Positions 32,092 through 41,535 of a DNA stretch of 63,274 nucleotides are shown piece by piece; positions within the stretch are counted from its first letter, which is position 1; every line of letters begins with the position of its first letter. The position numbers and the translations under genes are program-made. The notes under the pieces were generated by a model. It searched no databases and was not told the origin of the DNA. It saw nothing but the letters and a program-made list of their open reading frames with translations. Source of the stretch: Saccharopolyspora montiporae (GTDB lineage Bacteria; Actinomycetota; Actinomycetes; Mycobacteriales; Pseudonocardiaceae). The stretch lies in contig NZ_JADEYC010000037.1 in assembly GCF_015209505.1 (NCBI RefSeq), forward strand, positions 1 through 63,274, written 5' to 3'.

Positions 32092-33249
32092 GTGCGACCC
32101 CCGAACCTGCTGACCCGCCCCTGGCTGCTGTCCGGAGCCGCCGGCGCCCTGGTCACCGCGGCCATCGAACTCGCCCTCGGCGGCGGCTTCCGCTCGGTGC
32201 TGACCGGCTGGTCCGGCGCCCTGCTCGGGACCATCGCGCTGCCGCTGAGCCTGCAGCTGGGGCTGCTGGTCGGGGCCGTGTTGTTCGGGCTCCGGGTGCG
32301 GGCCGTCGTCCTGGGAGCGACCAAGCTCGTCTGGTCCGGCACCGTGGGGCGCATCACGCTGACCGTGCGAGCGCTGCCGGTGGCGATGAGCGCCGCGATC
32401 GGCCCGTGGCGGGCCCCGGTCTTCCTGCGCTGCTGGCTGGCCGGCCTGGTGTCCGCATGCTGCGGCGCCGCCCTGGTCGGCACTGCCTGGCTGCTCGCTT
32501 CCGGGCCGTTCGGCCGGGGTCTCGCGCTGGCCGGCACCGCGTTCCTGCTCTACAAGCTCTGGCCGCGCCGGGTTCCGTTCACCACCTCCACCGGGTGGCT
32601 GCTGTTCGCGCTGCCCCGCATGCCCGAACCCGCCCGCACCGAGTTCCGGATCAGCCCGCTGGCGACGTCGGCGCGCGAAGCGGTCATGTCCGGCGAACTC
32701 GACCGCGCCGCGGAGGTCACCGACCGGATCGCCGCGCTGCACCCGGATTCGGACGCCGCGCTGACCTGCCGCGTCGCCGTGCTGGAAGCCCGCGGGGACT
32801 ACGCGGCAGCGGTCCTGATGCTGCTGAACCGCATGTCGCAGGCAGAACTGGCACCGCGGGAGATGTCCTACCGACTGGCCGGACTGGCCGGACTGGGCTT
32901 CGCGGCCGTGGAAGCCGAACAGCTGCCCGCCGAGGACCTGCTGCCGGTGGCCCGCAAAGCCATGCACGACGCGACCGCCCTCGGCTACCCGGAGTTCGAA
33001 CTGGCCGGAACCCGCGGACTGCTGGCGCTGCTGGACGGCGACCCGGACGAAGCGGTCCGCCTCGCCGCCACCGGGGCCGAACACGGCAACACCGCGCTGT
33101 CCCGGGCCGACGACTACGCCACGATCGCACGAGCGCACATGGCCCGGCACGACAACGCCGCAGCGCGGCAGGCCTTGGCCGAAGCCGAGCGGCTCGCACC
33201 GTGGTGGCCCCGCGTCGTCGAGACGCGAGAACGCCTGTCGGTGACCTAG
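32092..33249 (+). CDS. Membrane protein with C-terminal TPR-like repeats
   Basis: The 385-residue protein has several N-terminal hydrophobic segments in about the first 165 residues (LLSGAAGALVTAAIELAL, LPLSLQLGLLVGAVLFGL, LAGLVSACCGAALVGTAWLL). A soluble helical region follows, with repeats of TPR character such as SGELDRAAEVTDRIAALHP and RADDYATIARAHMARHDN AARQAL-type segments. TPR domains normally mediate protein contacts; the partner is unknown. The start is GTG 32092. It converges on glgP with 30 bases between. Confidence 0.75.
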   Translation: MRPPNLLTRPWLLSGAAGALVTAAIELALGGGFRSVLTGWSGALLGTIALPLSLQLGLLVGAVLFGLRVRAVVLGATKLVWSGTVGRITLTVRALPVAMSAAIGPWRAPVFLRCWLAGLVSACCGAALVGTAWLLASGPFGRGLALAGTAFLLYKLWPRRVPFTTSTGWLLFALPRMPEPARTEFRISPLATSAREAVMSGELDRAAEVTDRIAALHPDSDAALTCRVAVLEARGDYAAAVLMLLNRMSQAELAPREMSYRLAGLAGLGFAAVEAEQLPAEDLLPVARKAMHDATALGYPEFELAGTRGLLALLDGDPDEAVRLAATGAEHGNTALSRADDYATIARAHMARHDNAAARQALAEAERLAPWWPRVVETRERLSVT

Positions 33250-33278
33250 GACGCGGGTCGCCGGGTGCCCGGCTCAGG

Positions 33279-35828
33279 TCAGCTCGCGAGCACGACGCGG
33301 CCGAGCTCGGCCGGCCCGGACAACGAGCGGTGCTGCGGCAGCACCCGCACCGTGTACCCCGCGGGCCCGGCGTGCGGCAGCGTCACCTCCGCCTGGTAAC
33401 GGCCGTCCCCGGATGCCGCCATGGATTCGGCGACGAAGTCGTACAACTCATCGGAGTCGTCCACCCGGCCGACCACCACCTCGACGTCCACATCGGACGG
33501 ATCGAGCCCGGCCAGCTCCACCTCGGCCCGCACCGTGACGCGCGAACCCAGCAGCGGGCCGTGCTCGTCCACCGACATCTCGGTCGAATCCACCCGCACC
33601 CGGGACCACGCGGCGTGCAACCGCGCCCGGTAGTCAGCCAGCTCCTTGGCCCCCCGATACCCGTCGGCGGAGACCCCGCGGACCGAGCAGGCCGCGGGCC
33701 CGTAATGGTTGTCCACGTAATCGCGCACCATCCGCGAGGAGTGCACCCGCGGACCCAACGTCGCCAACGTGTGCCGCACCATCGACATCCACTTGCCCGG
33801 CACCCCGTCGGTATTGCGCTCGTAGAACGCCGGAGCCACGTGCTCGGTGATCAGCTCGTACAGCGCCGCCGACTCCAGGTCGTCGCGCCGGTTCGGATCG
33901 GTCACCCCGTCCGCGTTCGGGATCGCCCACCCGTTGTGGCCGTCGAACATCTCGTCCCACCAGCCGTCCCGGACCGACAGGTTCAGCGCACCGTTGAGCG
34001 CGGCCTTCATCCCGGACGTCCCGCACGCCTCCAGCGGGCGCACCGGGTTGTTCAACCACACATCGCACCCGGACACCAGGTAGCGCGCCATCGACATGTC
34101 GTAGTCCGGCAGGAAAACGAGCCGGTGGCGGACATCTGCGCGGTCGGCGAACTTGACGATCTTCTGGATCATCGCCTTGCCACCCTCATCCGCGGGATGC
34201 GACTTGCCCGCCACCACGATCTGCACCGGCCGCTGCGAATCCAGCAGCAGCTGACGCAGTCGGTCGGTATCGCGCAGCATGAGCGTGGCCCGCTTGTAGG
34301 TGGGCACCCGGCGCGCGAACCCGATCGTCAACACCTCCGGATCGAACACCGAATCGCACCAGCCGAGTTCGAGGTCCGACGCGCCGCGCTGCAACCAGGC
34401 TTCGCGCAACCGGCGGCGCACGTGCTCCACCAAGCGCTGGCGCAGCGAGCAGCGCAGCTCCCACAGCAGCGCATCGCTGACCGGTTCCATCCCGCGCAGC
34501 CCGGCACCGCTGTCCATCTCGGACTCGCCGAGCAGCTTGCCGAGCTCACGCGCCGACCAGGTCGGCCCGTGCACCCCGTTCGTCACCGAGCTGATCGGGA
34601 TCTCCTCGGTGCCGAAACCGGGCCACAGTCCGGAGAACATCTTGCGGATCACCTTGCCGTGCAGCTCGGAGACCCCGTTTGCCCGCTGCGCCAGCCGCAG
34701 GCCCATGTGCGCCATGTTGAACATGCCCGGGTTGTCCTCGGCGCCGAGCGCCAGCACCCGGTCGGTCGGCACCCCGGGCAGCAGCGACTGCTGCGAACCG
34801 TCGCCGAAGTAGTGGCGCACCAGATCCACCGGGAACCGGTCGATGCCGGCGGGAACCGGAGTGTGCGTGGTGAACACCATACCCGCCCGCACCGCGGCGA
34901 CCGCCGGGTCGAACTGCAGATCCTGCTCGTCCTGCAGCTCGCGCACCCGCTCCAGGCCGAGGAAGCCGGCGTGCCCCTCGTTGGTGTGGAAGACCTCCGG
35001 CTGCGGATGCCCGGTCAGCTCGCAATAGGCGCGCACCGCCCGCATCCCGCCGATCCCGGCCAGGATCTCCTGCCGCACGCGATGGTCCGCATCGCCGCCG
35101 TAGAGCCGGTCGGTGGTACCGCGCAGATCATCGTCGTTGCCGGGCAGATCACTGTCCAGCAGCAGCAGCGGGACCCGGCCCACCTGCGCCTTCCAGATGC
35201 GGGCCAGCAAGGTGCGTCCTTCCGGCATCGCCACCCGCACCAGCAGCGCCTGCCCGGACGGGCCGGTCACCGTCTCCAGCGCCAGCCCGCGCGGGTCCAG
35301 CACCGGGTAGTGCTCGACCTGCCAGCCCTCGGCCGACAGCGACTGCCGGAAATAACCGGACCGGTACAGCAGCCCCACCCCGATCATCGGCACCCCGAGG
35401 TCGGAGGCCGACTTCAGGTGGTCACCCGCCAACACCCCCAACCCGCCGGAGTAGTTCGGCAGGGCCTCGGTGAGGCCGAACTCCATCGAGAAGTACGCCA
35501 CCGAACCGGGCAGTTCCGCCCCCTCGTCCTGCCGCTGCTGATACCAGCGCGGGACAGCGAGGTAGCGGCGCAGGTCGTCGTCCACGGCTCGGGTCCGCGC
35601 CAGGAAGTCCTCGTCCTCGGCCAGCACGCGCAGCCGGTCCGCGGGCACCTCGTTGAGCAGCCGCAGCGGGTCGCCACCGGTCGCCGACCACAACTCCGGA
35701 TCCACCGCCGCGAACAAGTCCTGCGTGGGCGGGTGCCAGGACCAGCGCAGATTCGTGGCCAGCGTGCCCAGCGCGCGCAGCGGCTCCGGCAGGTGGGCGA
35801 GCACGGTGAAGCGGTGGACGGCTCTCAC
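33279..35828 (-). CDS. glgP: Alpha-glucan phosphorylase
   Basis: Phosphorolytic cleavage of glycogen or other alpha-1,4-glucans to glucose-1-phosphate. The 849-residue protein has the N-terminal DUF3417 part (RWSWHPPTQDLFAAVDP) followed by the phosphorylase core: NYSGGLGVLAGDHLKSASDLG, VFHTNEGHAGFLGLERV, and the PLP-binding region NPVRPLEACGTSGMKAALNG. The start is GTG 35828. The upstream metallopeptidase lipoprotein genes face the other way. No other glycogen gene is in the window. Confidence 0.95.
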   Translation of the reverse strand: MRAVHRFTVLAHLPEPLRALGTLATNLRWSWHPPTQDLFAAVDPELWSATGGDPLRLLNEVPADRLRVLAEDEDFLARTRAVDDDLRRYLAVPRWYQQRQDEGAELPGSVAYFSMEFGLTEALPNYSGGLGVLAGDHLKSASDLGVPMIGVGLLYRSGYFRQSLSAEGWQVEHYPVLDPRGLALETVTGPSGQALLVRVAMPEGRTLLARIWKAQVGRVPLLLLDSDLPGNDDDLRGTTDRLYGGDADHRVRQEILAGIGGMRAVRAYCELTGHPQPEVFHTNEGHAGFLGLERVRELQDEQDLQFDPAVAAVRAGMVFTTHTPVPAGIDRFPVDLVRHYFGDGSQQSLLPGVPTDRVLALGAEDNPGMFNMAHMGLRLAQRANGVSELHGKVIRKMFSGLWPGFGTEEIPISSVTNGVHGPTWSARELGKLLGESEMDSGAGLRGMEPVSDALLWELRCSLRQRLVEHVRRRLREAWLQRGASDLELGWCDSVFDPEVLTIGFARRVPTYKRATLMLRDTDRLRQLLLDSQRPVQIVVAGKSHPADEGGKAMIQKIVKFADRADVRHRLVFLPDYDMSMARYLVSGCDVWLNNPVRPLEACGTSGMKAALNGALNLSVRDGWWDEMFDGHNGWAIPNADGVTDPNRRDDLESAALYELITEHVAPAFYERNTDGVPGKWMSMVRHTLATLGPRVHSSRMVRDYVDNHYGPAACSVRGVSADGYRGAKELADYRARLHAAWSRVRVDSTEMSVDEHGPLLGSRVTVRAEVELAGLDPSDVDVEVVVGRVDDSDELYDFVAESMAASGDGRYQAEVTLPHAGPAGYTVRVLPQHRSLSGPAELGRVVLAS

Positions 35829-35934
35829 GGCAGCGGACCTTATCTCGCCGACCCGCCCACACGTGCAACCGTGCGCCACGCGCCACCCGGACCGGGCAAG
35901 CAACCGCCCCGGCCCGGATGGCAGGCTCGACATC

Positions 35935-37212
35935 GTGCGCCTACTGGGACTCGCAACCGGGATGATCGCCCTGGTCACCGCCGTGACGGCGTGTTCACCC
36001 GCACCGCAGGCGCCGCCCCCGGTCCTCGCCGACCCGGTCGACCCCGGGTTCGTCCAGGGCACCGACCACGGTGCCGACGACCAGCTGGCGGCCACCGTGG
36101 TGCACGAAGTGCAGCGCTACTGGTCGGCGACGTTCCCCGAGGTAGCGGCAACCGGCTGGCACGACCTGGGCGGCGGCGTGTTCTCGGTGGACACCGCCGA
36201 CCCCTCGGCCACGGCACCGCCGTGCACCAGCGGCACCGACGATGTCGAGGGCAACGCGTTCTACTGCGCGACCGCGGACGCGATCGCCTGGGACCGGGCC
36301 GCGCTGCTGCCGGTGCTGCGCGAGCACTACGGCGACGCGGCGGTGGCAGTGGTACTGGCGCACGAGTTCGGGCACGCCGTGCAGCACCGCGCCGGGTCCG
36401 ACGACGCGGCGGCCGGCCCGGACCCGGCGCTGCTGGAAGCCGGCGCGGACTGCTACGCGGGCGGATTCCTGCGCTGGGTCGCCGACGGCCGATCACCGCA
36501 CCTGCGGGTCGACTCCGGGCAGCTGGACGGCGCGCTGCGCGCGTTGACGGTCTTCCAGGACCCGTTGACCGATACCGGCGGCACCGAACACGGCTCCTCC
36601 TTCGAGCGAGTCGCCGCCTTCCAGGACGGCTACCAGCGCGGACCCGACAGCTGCACGTCGCCCGCGGCGGACGTGCCCGGTGGAACGCCCGGCGAGGTAC
36701 CGGCGCGCGATCTCGACCGGGTGCTCGCCGACGACCGAGCCGCGGACTTCATCGCCCGGCTGACCGGCTCCCCGCCGCCACGCGTGGTCCCGGTGCGCGC
36801 CGCACCGGAGGAATGCGCCCGCCAGATCAGCGCGGTCGCCTACTGCCCCGACCCGCCCACCGTCGCCGTCGACCGGGCCGCGCTGCAGGACGTGCATTCC
36901 GAGGACGGACCGCACGCCGCCGAAACCCAGCTGGCCTCGCGCTACGCGGCCGCCGCGCTCCAGCGGTCGGGCGCACCCACCACCGGTGCGGCGGCGGGCG
37001 AACGCATCACCTGCCTGACCGGTGCGTTCACCACCGACCGCGACGACCTGACCAGGGTGGAACTGGACGAAGCCGTGCGCGCCGTCCTGCACACCGGCTC
37101 GGTCTCCCGCGATGCGGGCGGCACGAACCACCTCGGCGGGTTCGACCGGATGGCCGCGTTCCGCGCCGGCGCTACCGGCGGCCCGCAGTCCTGCGACGAC
37201 CGCGGGGGCTGA
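35935..37212 (+). CDS. Zinc metallopeptidase-like lipoprotein (copy 1)
   Basis: The 425-residue protein begins with a short signal peptide ending at a lipobox (AVTAC, Cys 20), so it should be attached outside the membrane. The catalytic helix is HEFGH at residues 143-147 (LAHEFGHAVQHRAG), and a candidate third zinc ligand is the Glu in LEAGADCYAGG. This fits the YpfJ-like neutral zinc metallopeptidase family. A second, shorter Cys-containing domain follows (EECARQISAVAYCPD). GTG 35935 is the start. Its paralogue follows 139 bases later. Confidence 0.88.
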   Translation: MRLLGLATGMIALVTAVTACSPAPQAPPPVLADPVDPGFVQGTDHGADDQLAATVVHEVQRYWSATFPEVAATGWHDLGGGVFSVDTADPSATAPPCTSGTDDVEGNAFYCATADAIAWDRAALLPVLREHYGDAAVAVVLAHEFGHAVQHRAGSDDAAAGPDPALLEAGADCYAGGFLRWVADGRSPHLRVDSGQLDGALRALTVFQDPLTDTGGTEHGSSFERVAAFQDGYQRGPDSCTSPAADVPGGTPGEVPARDLDRVLADDRAADFIARLTGSPPPRVVPVRAAPEECARQISAVAYCPDPPTVAVDRAALQDVHSEDGPHAAETQLASRYAAAALQRSGAPTTGAAAGERITCLTGAFTTDRDDLTRVELDEAVRAVLHTGSVSRDAGGTNHLGGFDRMAAFRAGATGGPQSCDDRGG

Positions 37213-37351
37213 CGTTCGCGTCGTCCGCACGCCGAGAGGGCCGATCTCGGCGCACCGCGACCGATAGGCTGCGGTGCGCACACCGCAGCGCGGTGCACCT
37301 GCTGCTCGGCTGTGCGCGGAATCCGGCACCTTCAGCGGACGGGGCTCGTCA

Positions 37352-38824
37352 GTGTTCAGCGGATCGGCAGGACGTCGCCGGTGGAGCAGAGCCTCCACGA
37401 CCGCCGTCGTGGTACTCACCTGCACGGCATTGGTCGGCGGCTGCGCGGACACGATCGGGGGCACCCCGACGAGCTCGCGCACCACCTCGGCCACCGAGGT
37501 GGCCGGCCTGCCGGTAACCGACGGCCCCAGCGGCCCGAAGAACCAGGCGCCGGAGCCCGACCAGCCGGTCGCCGGGACCGACCACGGCACGACCGACGAA
37601 CTCGCCCGCAACGCGGTCGCCGACGTCGAGGATTTCTGGGCCGACGCGTTCCCGGCGACGTTCGACGGAGCCTCGTTCGACCCGGTCTCCCGGTTGGTCT
37701 CCTACGACTCCCGCGCACCGCGCGGGGTGCGGCTGTGCGGGGCGGACACCAAGGGACTGGCCAACGCGTTCTACTGCCCGACCGACGACCTGATCGCCTG
37801 GGACCGAGGAGACCTGCTCCCGCAGCTGTCCGCGGAGTTCGGGCCGATGGCGCCGGTCGCCGTCCTGGCCCACGAGATGGGGCACGCGGTGCAGAAGCGC
37901 GCGGGAACCGCCGGACCGGACGACCCGGTGATCGTGCTCGAACAGCAGGCCGACTGCTACACGGGCTCGTACTTCCGGCACGTGGCCGAGGGCTCCTCCG
38001 AGCACTTCGAGATCTCCACCGGCAACGGGCTCAACCAGGTGCTGGGGGTGCTCGACCACATCCGGGACGTGCCGGGCACCTCGGACTTCCGCGTCCAAGA
38101 CGCGCACGGCAGCGCGTTCGACCGGGTGACGGCCTTCCAGTTCGGCTTCGCCGAAGGGCCGGAACGCTGCACCCGGATGGATTTCGCCGACGTCGCCGAA
38201 CGCACCACGCAGTTCGAGTTCTGGAAGGACGGGCAGGACGAGGATCTCCCGGTCGACCGGGAGAGCGTGGACGCGGTCGTCACGAGCTTGCGGGAGGTGT
38301 TCGTCGAAACCGGCGCCGAGCCACCCGTGATCACCACCGCCCCCGCCGACTGCCCCGGCCGGACGACGACCTCGCCCGCCGCCTACTGCCCGGAGACGAA
38401 CACCGTCTCGCTGGACCTCGACGAGCTGCGCGAGATCGGCGCCCCACCCGAACCGGGCGACCCGACCGCGGGGCGCGGAGATTTCGCCGCCTACGCCCAG
38501 ATCGCCTCGCGCTACGCCCTGTCCGTGCAGCAGGCGGCGGGGCTTCCGCTGGACGATCCGGCCGCGGGCCTGCGTACCGCGTGCCTGGTCGGCTCGTGGA
38601 GCGGGCTGCTGCTCGAAGACCCGATCGGCCAGCGCAATCCGGTGGGCCGACTCCGGATCGCACCCGGCGACGTCGACGAGGGCGTGGCGGCGATGCTCAC
38701 CGAGGACAGCCTCGTCGCCGCCGACGTGACCGGCGCGCAAGCGCCTGCGGGATTCGCGCGAGTGGAGGCGTTCCGGGTCGGCTTCCAGGACGGATTCAGC
38801 CCCTGCACCACGAACTACGTCTGA
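37352..38824 (+). CDS. Zinc metallopeptidase-like lipoprotein (copy 2)
   Basis: A paralogue of the preceding gene, 490 residues from GTG 37352. After a basic N-terminus, a hydrophobic stretch ends in the lipobox LVGGC. The zinc motif is HEMGH at residues 174-178 (LAHEMGHAVQKRAG), and the third ligand region is LEQQADCYTGSYF. Both genes share the GTDHG, NAFYCxT, AFxxGFxxGPxxC-type positions and the second half with DCPGRTTTSPAAYCPET. It is likely an extracytoplasmic peptidase; a nearby chaperone-like YbbN gene faces the other way. An alternative start at 37274 lacks signal-peptide logic. Confidence 0.88.
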   Translation: MFSGSAGRRRWSRASTTAVVVLTCTALVGGCADTIGGTPTSSRTTSATEVAGLPVTDGPSGPKNQAPEPDQPVAGTDHGTTDELARNAVADVEDFWADAFPATFDGASFDPVSRLVSYDSRAPRGVRLCGADTKGLANAFYCPTDDLIAWDRGDLLPQLSAEFGPMAPVAVLAHEMGHAVQKRAGTAGPDDPVIVLEQQADCYTGSYFRHVAEGSSEHFEISTGNGLNQVLGVLDHIRDVPGTSDFRVQDAHGSAFDRVTAFQFGFAEGPERCTRMDFADVAERTTQFEFWKDGQDEDLPVDRESVDAVVTSLREVFVETGAEPPVITTAPADCPGRTTTSPAAYCPETNTVSLDLDELREIGAPPEPGDPTAGRGDFAAYAQIASRYALSVQQAAGLPLDDPAAGLRTACLVGSWSGLLLEDPIGQRNPVGRLRIAPGDVDEGVAAMLTEDSLVAADVTGAQAPAGFARVEAFRVGFQDGFSPCTTNYV

Positions 38825-38863
38825 TCGGCGACCCGGCCGCACCATCGACCGCATCCGATGAAG

Positions 38864-38893
38864 CGGGCCGGGCCGCTTCCGCGACCCGGCCCG
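38864..38893. terminator. Terminator between metallopeptidase copy 2 and ybbN
   Basis: A 9-bp GC-rich inverted repeat (CGGGCCGGG/CCCGGCCCG) with a 12-base spacer lies between two convergent stops. It can serve both strands. Confidence 0.65.
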
Positions 38894-38947
38894 ACGTTCG
38901 GGTGCTGCCCGGTACCGCGAACGACCCCGCGCAGCACACCCGGCAGC

Positions 38948-39901
38948 TCAGAACAACGCGCTGGCCAGCGCCCTGCGGGCGGCGAGCACCCGGGAATCGC
39001 CCTCCGGGAAGATCTCGAACATGTCGACCAGGTGCTTGCGGGCCCGGTCCCGGTCATCGCCGGCGGCCCGCTTGACCGTCTTGACCAACCGGTCGAAGGC
39101 CTCCTCGATCCTGCTGTCGGCGAGTTCCGCGTCCGCAGCGGCCAGCTGCAGATCCACGTTCTCCACCTCGGCGTCGGCGCGCTCCACAGCGGTCGGGTCC
39201 GCGTTCTCCGCGCGAGCCAGGAACCGGACCTGGGTCAGCGCGGCCTTGGCCTGCTCGTTGTCCGGTTCGGCGGCGAGGATCTGCTGGTAGGAGTCCTCCG
39301 CTGCGGCGAAGTCACCGCGTTCGAGCGCCTCCTCGGCCGCTGTGAACCGCGGGTCGTCCGGCTCCTCGACAGGTTCCGCCTCCTCGGCCTCGGCCGCCTG
39401 CGCCCCGGACACCTGGTCCCGGGTGGTCTGCAGCAGCTGGTCGATCCACTGCCGCAGCTGCGGCTCGGGCTGCGCTCCGGCGAAGGCGTCCACCGGCTGC
39501 CCACCGGCGATCGCGATCACGGTGGGAACCGACTGGACCTGGAACAACTGCGCGATGCGCGGGTTGGCGTCCACGTCGACCTTGGCCAGCACCCAGGAAC
39601 CACCGCCCTCCTGGGCGAGCTTCTCCAGCGCCGGGGAAAGCTGCTTGCACGGCCCGCACCACGTGGCCCACAGGTCCACCACGACGGGGACCTGCATGGA
39701 CTTGTCGACCACCTCGGCCTGGAAGGTGGCTTCGGTGACGTCGACGACCGCCGGGTTGTCGGCCGCACCGCTCCCCCCGGCAGGAGCCTGATCGCCTCCG
39801 CGGGCATTCGCCTCGGCCTTGTTCTTCAGGCCCGAGAGGTCGACGGCACCCGCCATCGCAGCGGACATTTCTGGGTTCTGGCGTGGATCCGGCCTCGTCA
39901 C
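38948..39901 (-). CDS. ybbN: Thioredoxin-domain co-chaperone YbbN (TPR)
   Basis: The 317-residue protein has a thioredoxin domain with the WCGPCK active site ([15 protein letters not shown]) and a C-terminal TPR-like helical part ([35 protein letters not shown]). This is the YbbN architecture, which links redox activity to chaperone function in the cytosol. I chose GTG 39901 with GGATGGGG upstream; ATG 39868 would shorten the disordered N-terminus. It stands alone between the metallopeptidase pair and the chaplin-like gene. Confidence 0.92.
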   Translation of the reverse strand: MTRPDPRQNPEMSAAMAGAVDLSGLKNKAEANARGGDQAPAGGSGAADNPAVVDVTEATFQAEVVDKSMQVPVVVDLWATWCGPCKQLSPALEKLAQEGGGSWVLAKVDVDANPRIAQLFQVQSVPTVIAIAGGQPVDAFAGAQPEPQLRQWIDQLLQTTRDQVSGAQAAEAEEAEPVEEPDDPRFTAAEEALERGDFAAAEDSYQQILAAEPDNEQAKAALTQVRFLARAENADPTAVERADAEVENVDLQLAAADAELADSRIEEAFDRLVKTVKRAAGDDRDRARKHLVDMFEIFPEGDSRVLAARRALASALF

Positions 39902-40215
39902 ATCCCCATCCTGACACGCCCGGCGCAACTCGTGGAGCCTGGGCGCACCTGCGCGGTGGGTCGTCGGAAGACCCCGCGGGCACCGATGTCCGCCACGGAC
40001 CCCGCCCGGGCGCGACCCGCGCAGCGGGAGCTCACTCGAACCGGTGTAGATCAGCACTCGCCCGAGGGGATCTTCGGATCGAACCCTCAGGTTCCCGCGC
40101 CGTGATCGTCGAAGGTGCAACCGAGCCCGCGATGGACGACATGCCACCGCGGGCCGTTGCGGGGGCTCCTTGCGAGGGACCTCCCTGCCCGTAGTTCAAC
40201 GAGAGGTACGAAAAA

Positions 40216-40479
40216 GTGCGTATTGCTACCCGTGTTGCCGGTGTCGCCGGTGCCACCGCCCTCGGCGTCATGACCCTGGGCACCGCCGCAGCTTTCGCCG
40301 ACAGTGCCGACAACGACGGCGTCAACCTGCTCGACGACAACAACATCAGCGCCGTGCCGGTGCAGCTCTGCGGCAACGACGTCGGCGCCGCCGTCGGGCT
40401 CGTCGTCCCGGTGCTGTCGCCCGAGTCCTCCGAGTGCGTCAACGCTCCGGTGGTGGACCACCCCGGGCAGGGCAGCTGA
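40216..40479 (+). CDS. Chaplin-like small secreted protein
   Basis: The 87-residue protein has a signal peptide ending near residue 28 (TLGTAAAFADS) and a mature part of about 58 residues with exactly two cysteines (C52, C74). The mature segment ISAVPVQLCGNDVGAAVGLV resembles the chaplin-type pattern (hydrophobic stretch, CGN, then a second Cys), which in filamentous actinomycetes builds hydrophobic spore and hypha coats. The similarity is motif-level only. GTG 40216 has GAGAGG upstream and a perfect hairpin terminator follows, so it should be highly expressed and monocistronic. Confidence 0.75.
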   Translation: MRIATRVAGVAGATALGVMTLGTAAAFADSADNDGVNLLDDNNISAVPVQLCGNDVGAAVGLVVPVLSPESSECVNAPVVDHPGQGS

Positions 40480-40496
40480 CCCTCCTGGCAGTGACC

Positions 40497-40528
40497 GGGG
40501 GGCGGTACCGCGATCGGTACCGCCCCCC
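40497..40528 (+). terminator. Strong terminator after the chaplin-like gene
   Basis: A perfect 14-bp stem made of six G then CGGTACCG, a 4-base CGAT loop, and the matching arm ending in six C, followed by GTTCT. It begins 17 bases after the stop. It may also serve the convergent MTH1187 gene. Confidence 0.85.
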
Positions 40529-40575
40529 GTTCTCGTCTGCGGGTCTTGACGCCGTCGGCGCTTCCCGAGCACCCC

Positions 40576-40875
40576 TCAGTCGCCGAGCTGCTGCTCGACC
40601 CGGCGCACCTTCTCCTGCAGCTGGCCCGTGTGCCCCGGGCGGATATCGGCCTTGAGCACGAGGCTGGTGCGCGGGGCCCGCGCGGAGACGGCTTCGGTCG
40701 CCCGCCTGACCACATCCATGACGGCGTCCCACTCGCCTTCGACCGTGGTGAACATCGACGTGGTCTCGTGCGGCAGTCCGGACTCCCGAACGATCCGCAC
40801 CGCGGCCGCCACGGCCTCGCTGACGCTATCGCCGTCGTCGCCCCCGCTCGGGGACACGCTGAACGCAACCAGCAC
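40576..40875 (-). CDS. MTH1187-family thiamine-binding-like protein
   Basis: The 99-residue protein has VLVAFSVSPSGGDD at the start and SGLPHETTSMFTTVEGEWDAV in the middle, matching the MTH1187/YkoF-like family whose members bind thiamine or a related pyrimidine and form tetramers. I chose GTG 40875 because GGGGAAGGAG lies just upstream; the longer frame to 40980 has a compositionally poor N-terminus. It diverges from the MarR gene with 129 bases between, so a shared regulatory gap is plausible. Confidence 0.85.
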   Translation of the reverse strand: MLVAFSVSPSGGDDGDSVSEAVAAAVRIVRESGLPHETTSMFTTVEGEWDAVMDVVRRATEAVSARAPRTSLVLKADIRPGHTGQLQEKVRRVEQQLGD

Positions 40876-41004
40876 CGCAACTCCTTCCCCGATGCCGCGG
40901 CGCAGCTCAGCCGGAACGCTCCGGATCACGTCTCCGGCACCGACCGAACCGCGCGGCACCGCAGTCATCACCACGACCACTACCCGCTGCTAGCGTCGAA
41001 CACC

Positions 41005-41505
41005 ATGAGTCCCCGCAATCCGCTGCCTTTCGACCCGATTGCCCGCGCGGCCGAGATCTGGTCCGAACGGGTCGGCCCGTCGACGACGATGGCCGCCGTC
41101 ACCAGCGTGATGCGGGTCCAGCAGATCCTGCAGTCCGCTGTCGACAACGCCCTGCGCCCGCACAACCTGACGTTCGCCCGGTACGAGGCGCTGGTGCTGC
41201 TGACCTTCTCCCGCCGCGGGAGCCTGCCCATGCGCGTCATGGGAGACCGGCTCCAGCTGCACCCGACGAGCGTGACCAACATCGTGGACCGGCTGGAGCA
41301 GGACGGACTGGTCAACCGGGTCCCGCATCCGACCGACCGGCGGACCACCCTCGTGGAGATCACCGACGCGGGCAGGGATCAGATGAAACGCGCCACCGAA
41401 TCGGTCGACGAGATCGACTTCGGCCTGCAGGGCATCACCGAACGCCAGACCCAGCAGCTGACCGACCTGCTGGGCAAGGTGCGCCACGCCGCCGGCGACT
41501 TCTGA
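41005..41505 (+). CDS. MarR-family transcriptional regulator
   Basis: The 166-residue protein has the winged helix-turn-helix of MarR: LTFARYEALVLLTFSRRGSL, then MGDRLQLHPTSVTNIVDRLEQDGLV, then the wing RVPHPTDRRTTLVEITDAG. Such proteins are dimeric repressors released by small ligands. It diverges from the MTH1187 gene and may control it or itself from the 129-base gap. ATG 41005 is the start. Confidence 0.92.
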   Translation: MSPRNPLPFDPIARAAEIWSERVGPSTTMAAVTSVMRVQQILQSAVDNALRPHNLTFARYEALVLLTFSRRGSLPMRVMGDRLQLHPTSVTNIVDRLEQDGLVNRVPHPTDRRTTLVEITDAGRDQMKRATESVDEIDFGLQGITERQTQQLTDLLGKVRHAAGDF

Positions 41506-41535
41506 GCAGCCCGACGGCGCCGGCGCGGGGAGGCG

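Noticed and set aside
24612..37517. A 4301-codon open frame on the plus strand, and similar long frames at 17249-21379, 45749-50359 and 60021-61982
   Set aside because: They run antisense or out of frame to clearly conserved genes (hrpA, glgP, iscS-like, symporter) and read as Arg/Pro/Gly/His-rich junk. Stop codons are rare by chance in very GC-rich DNA.
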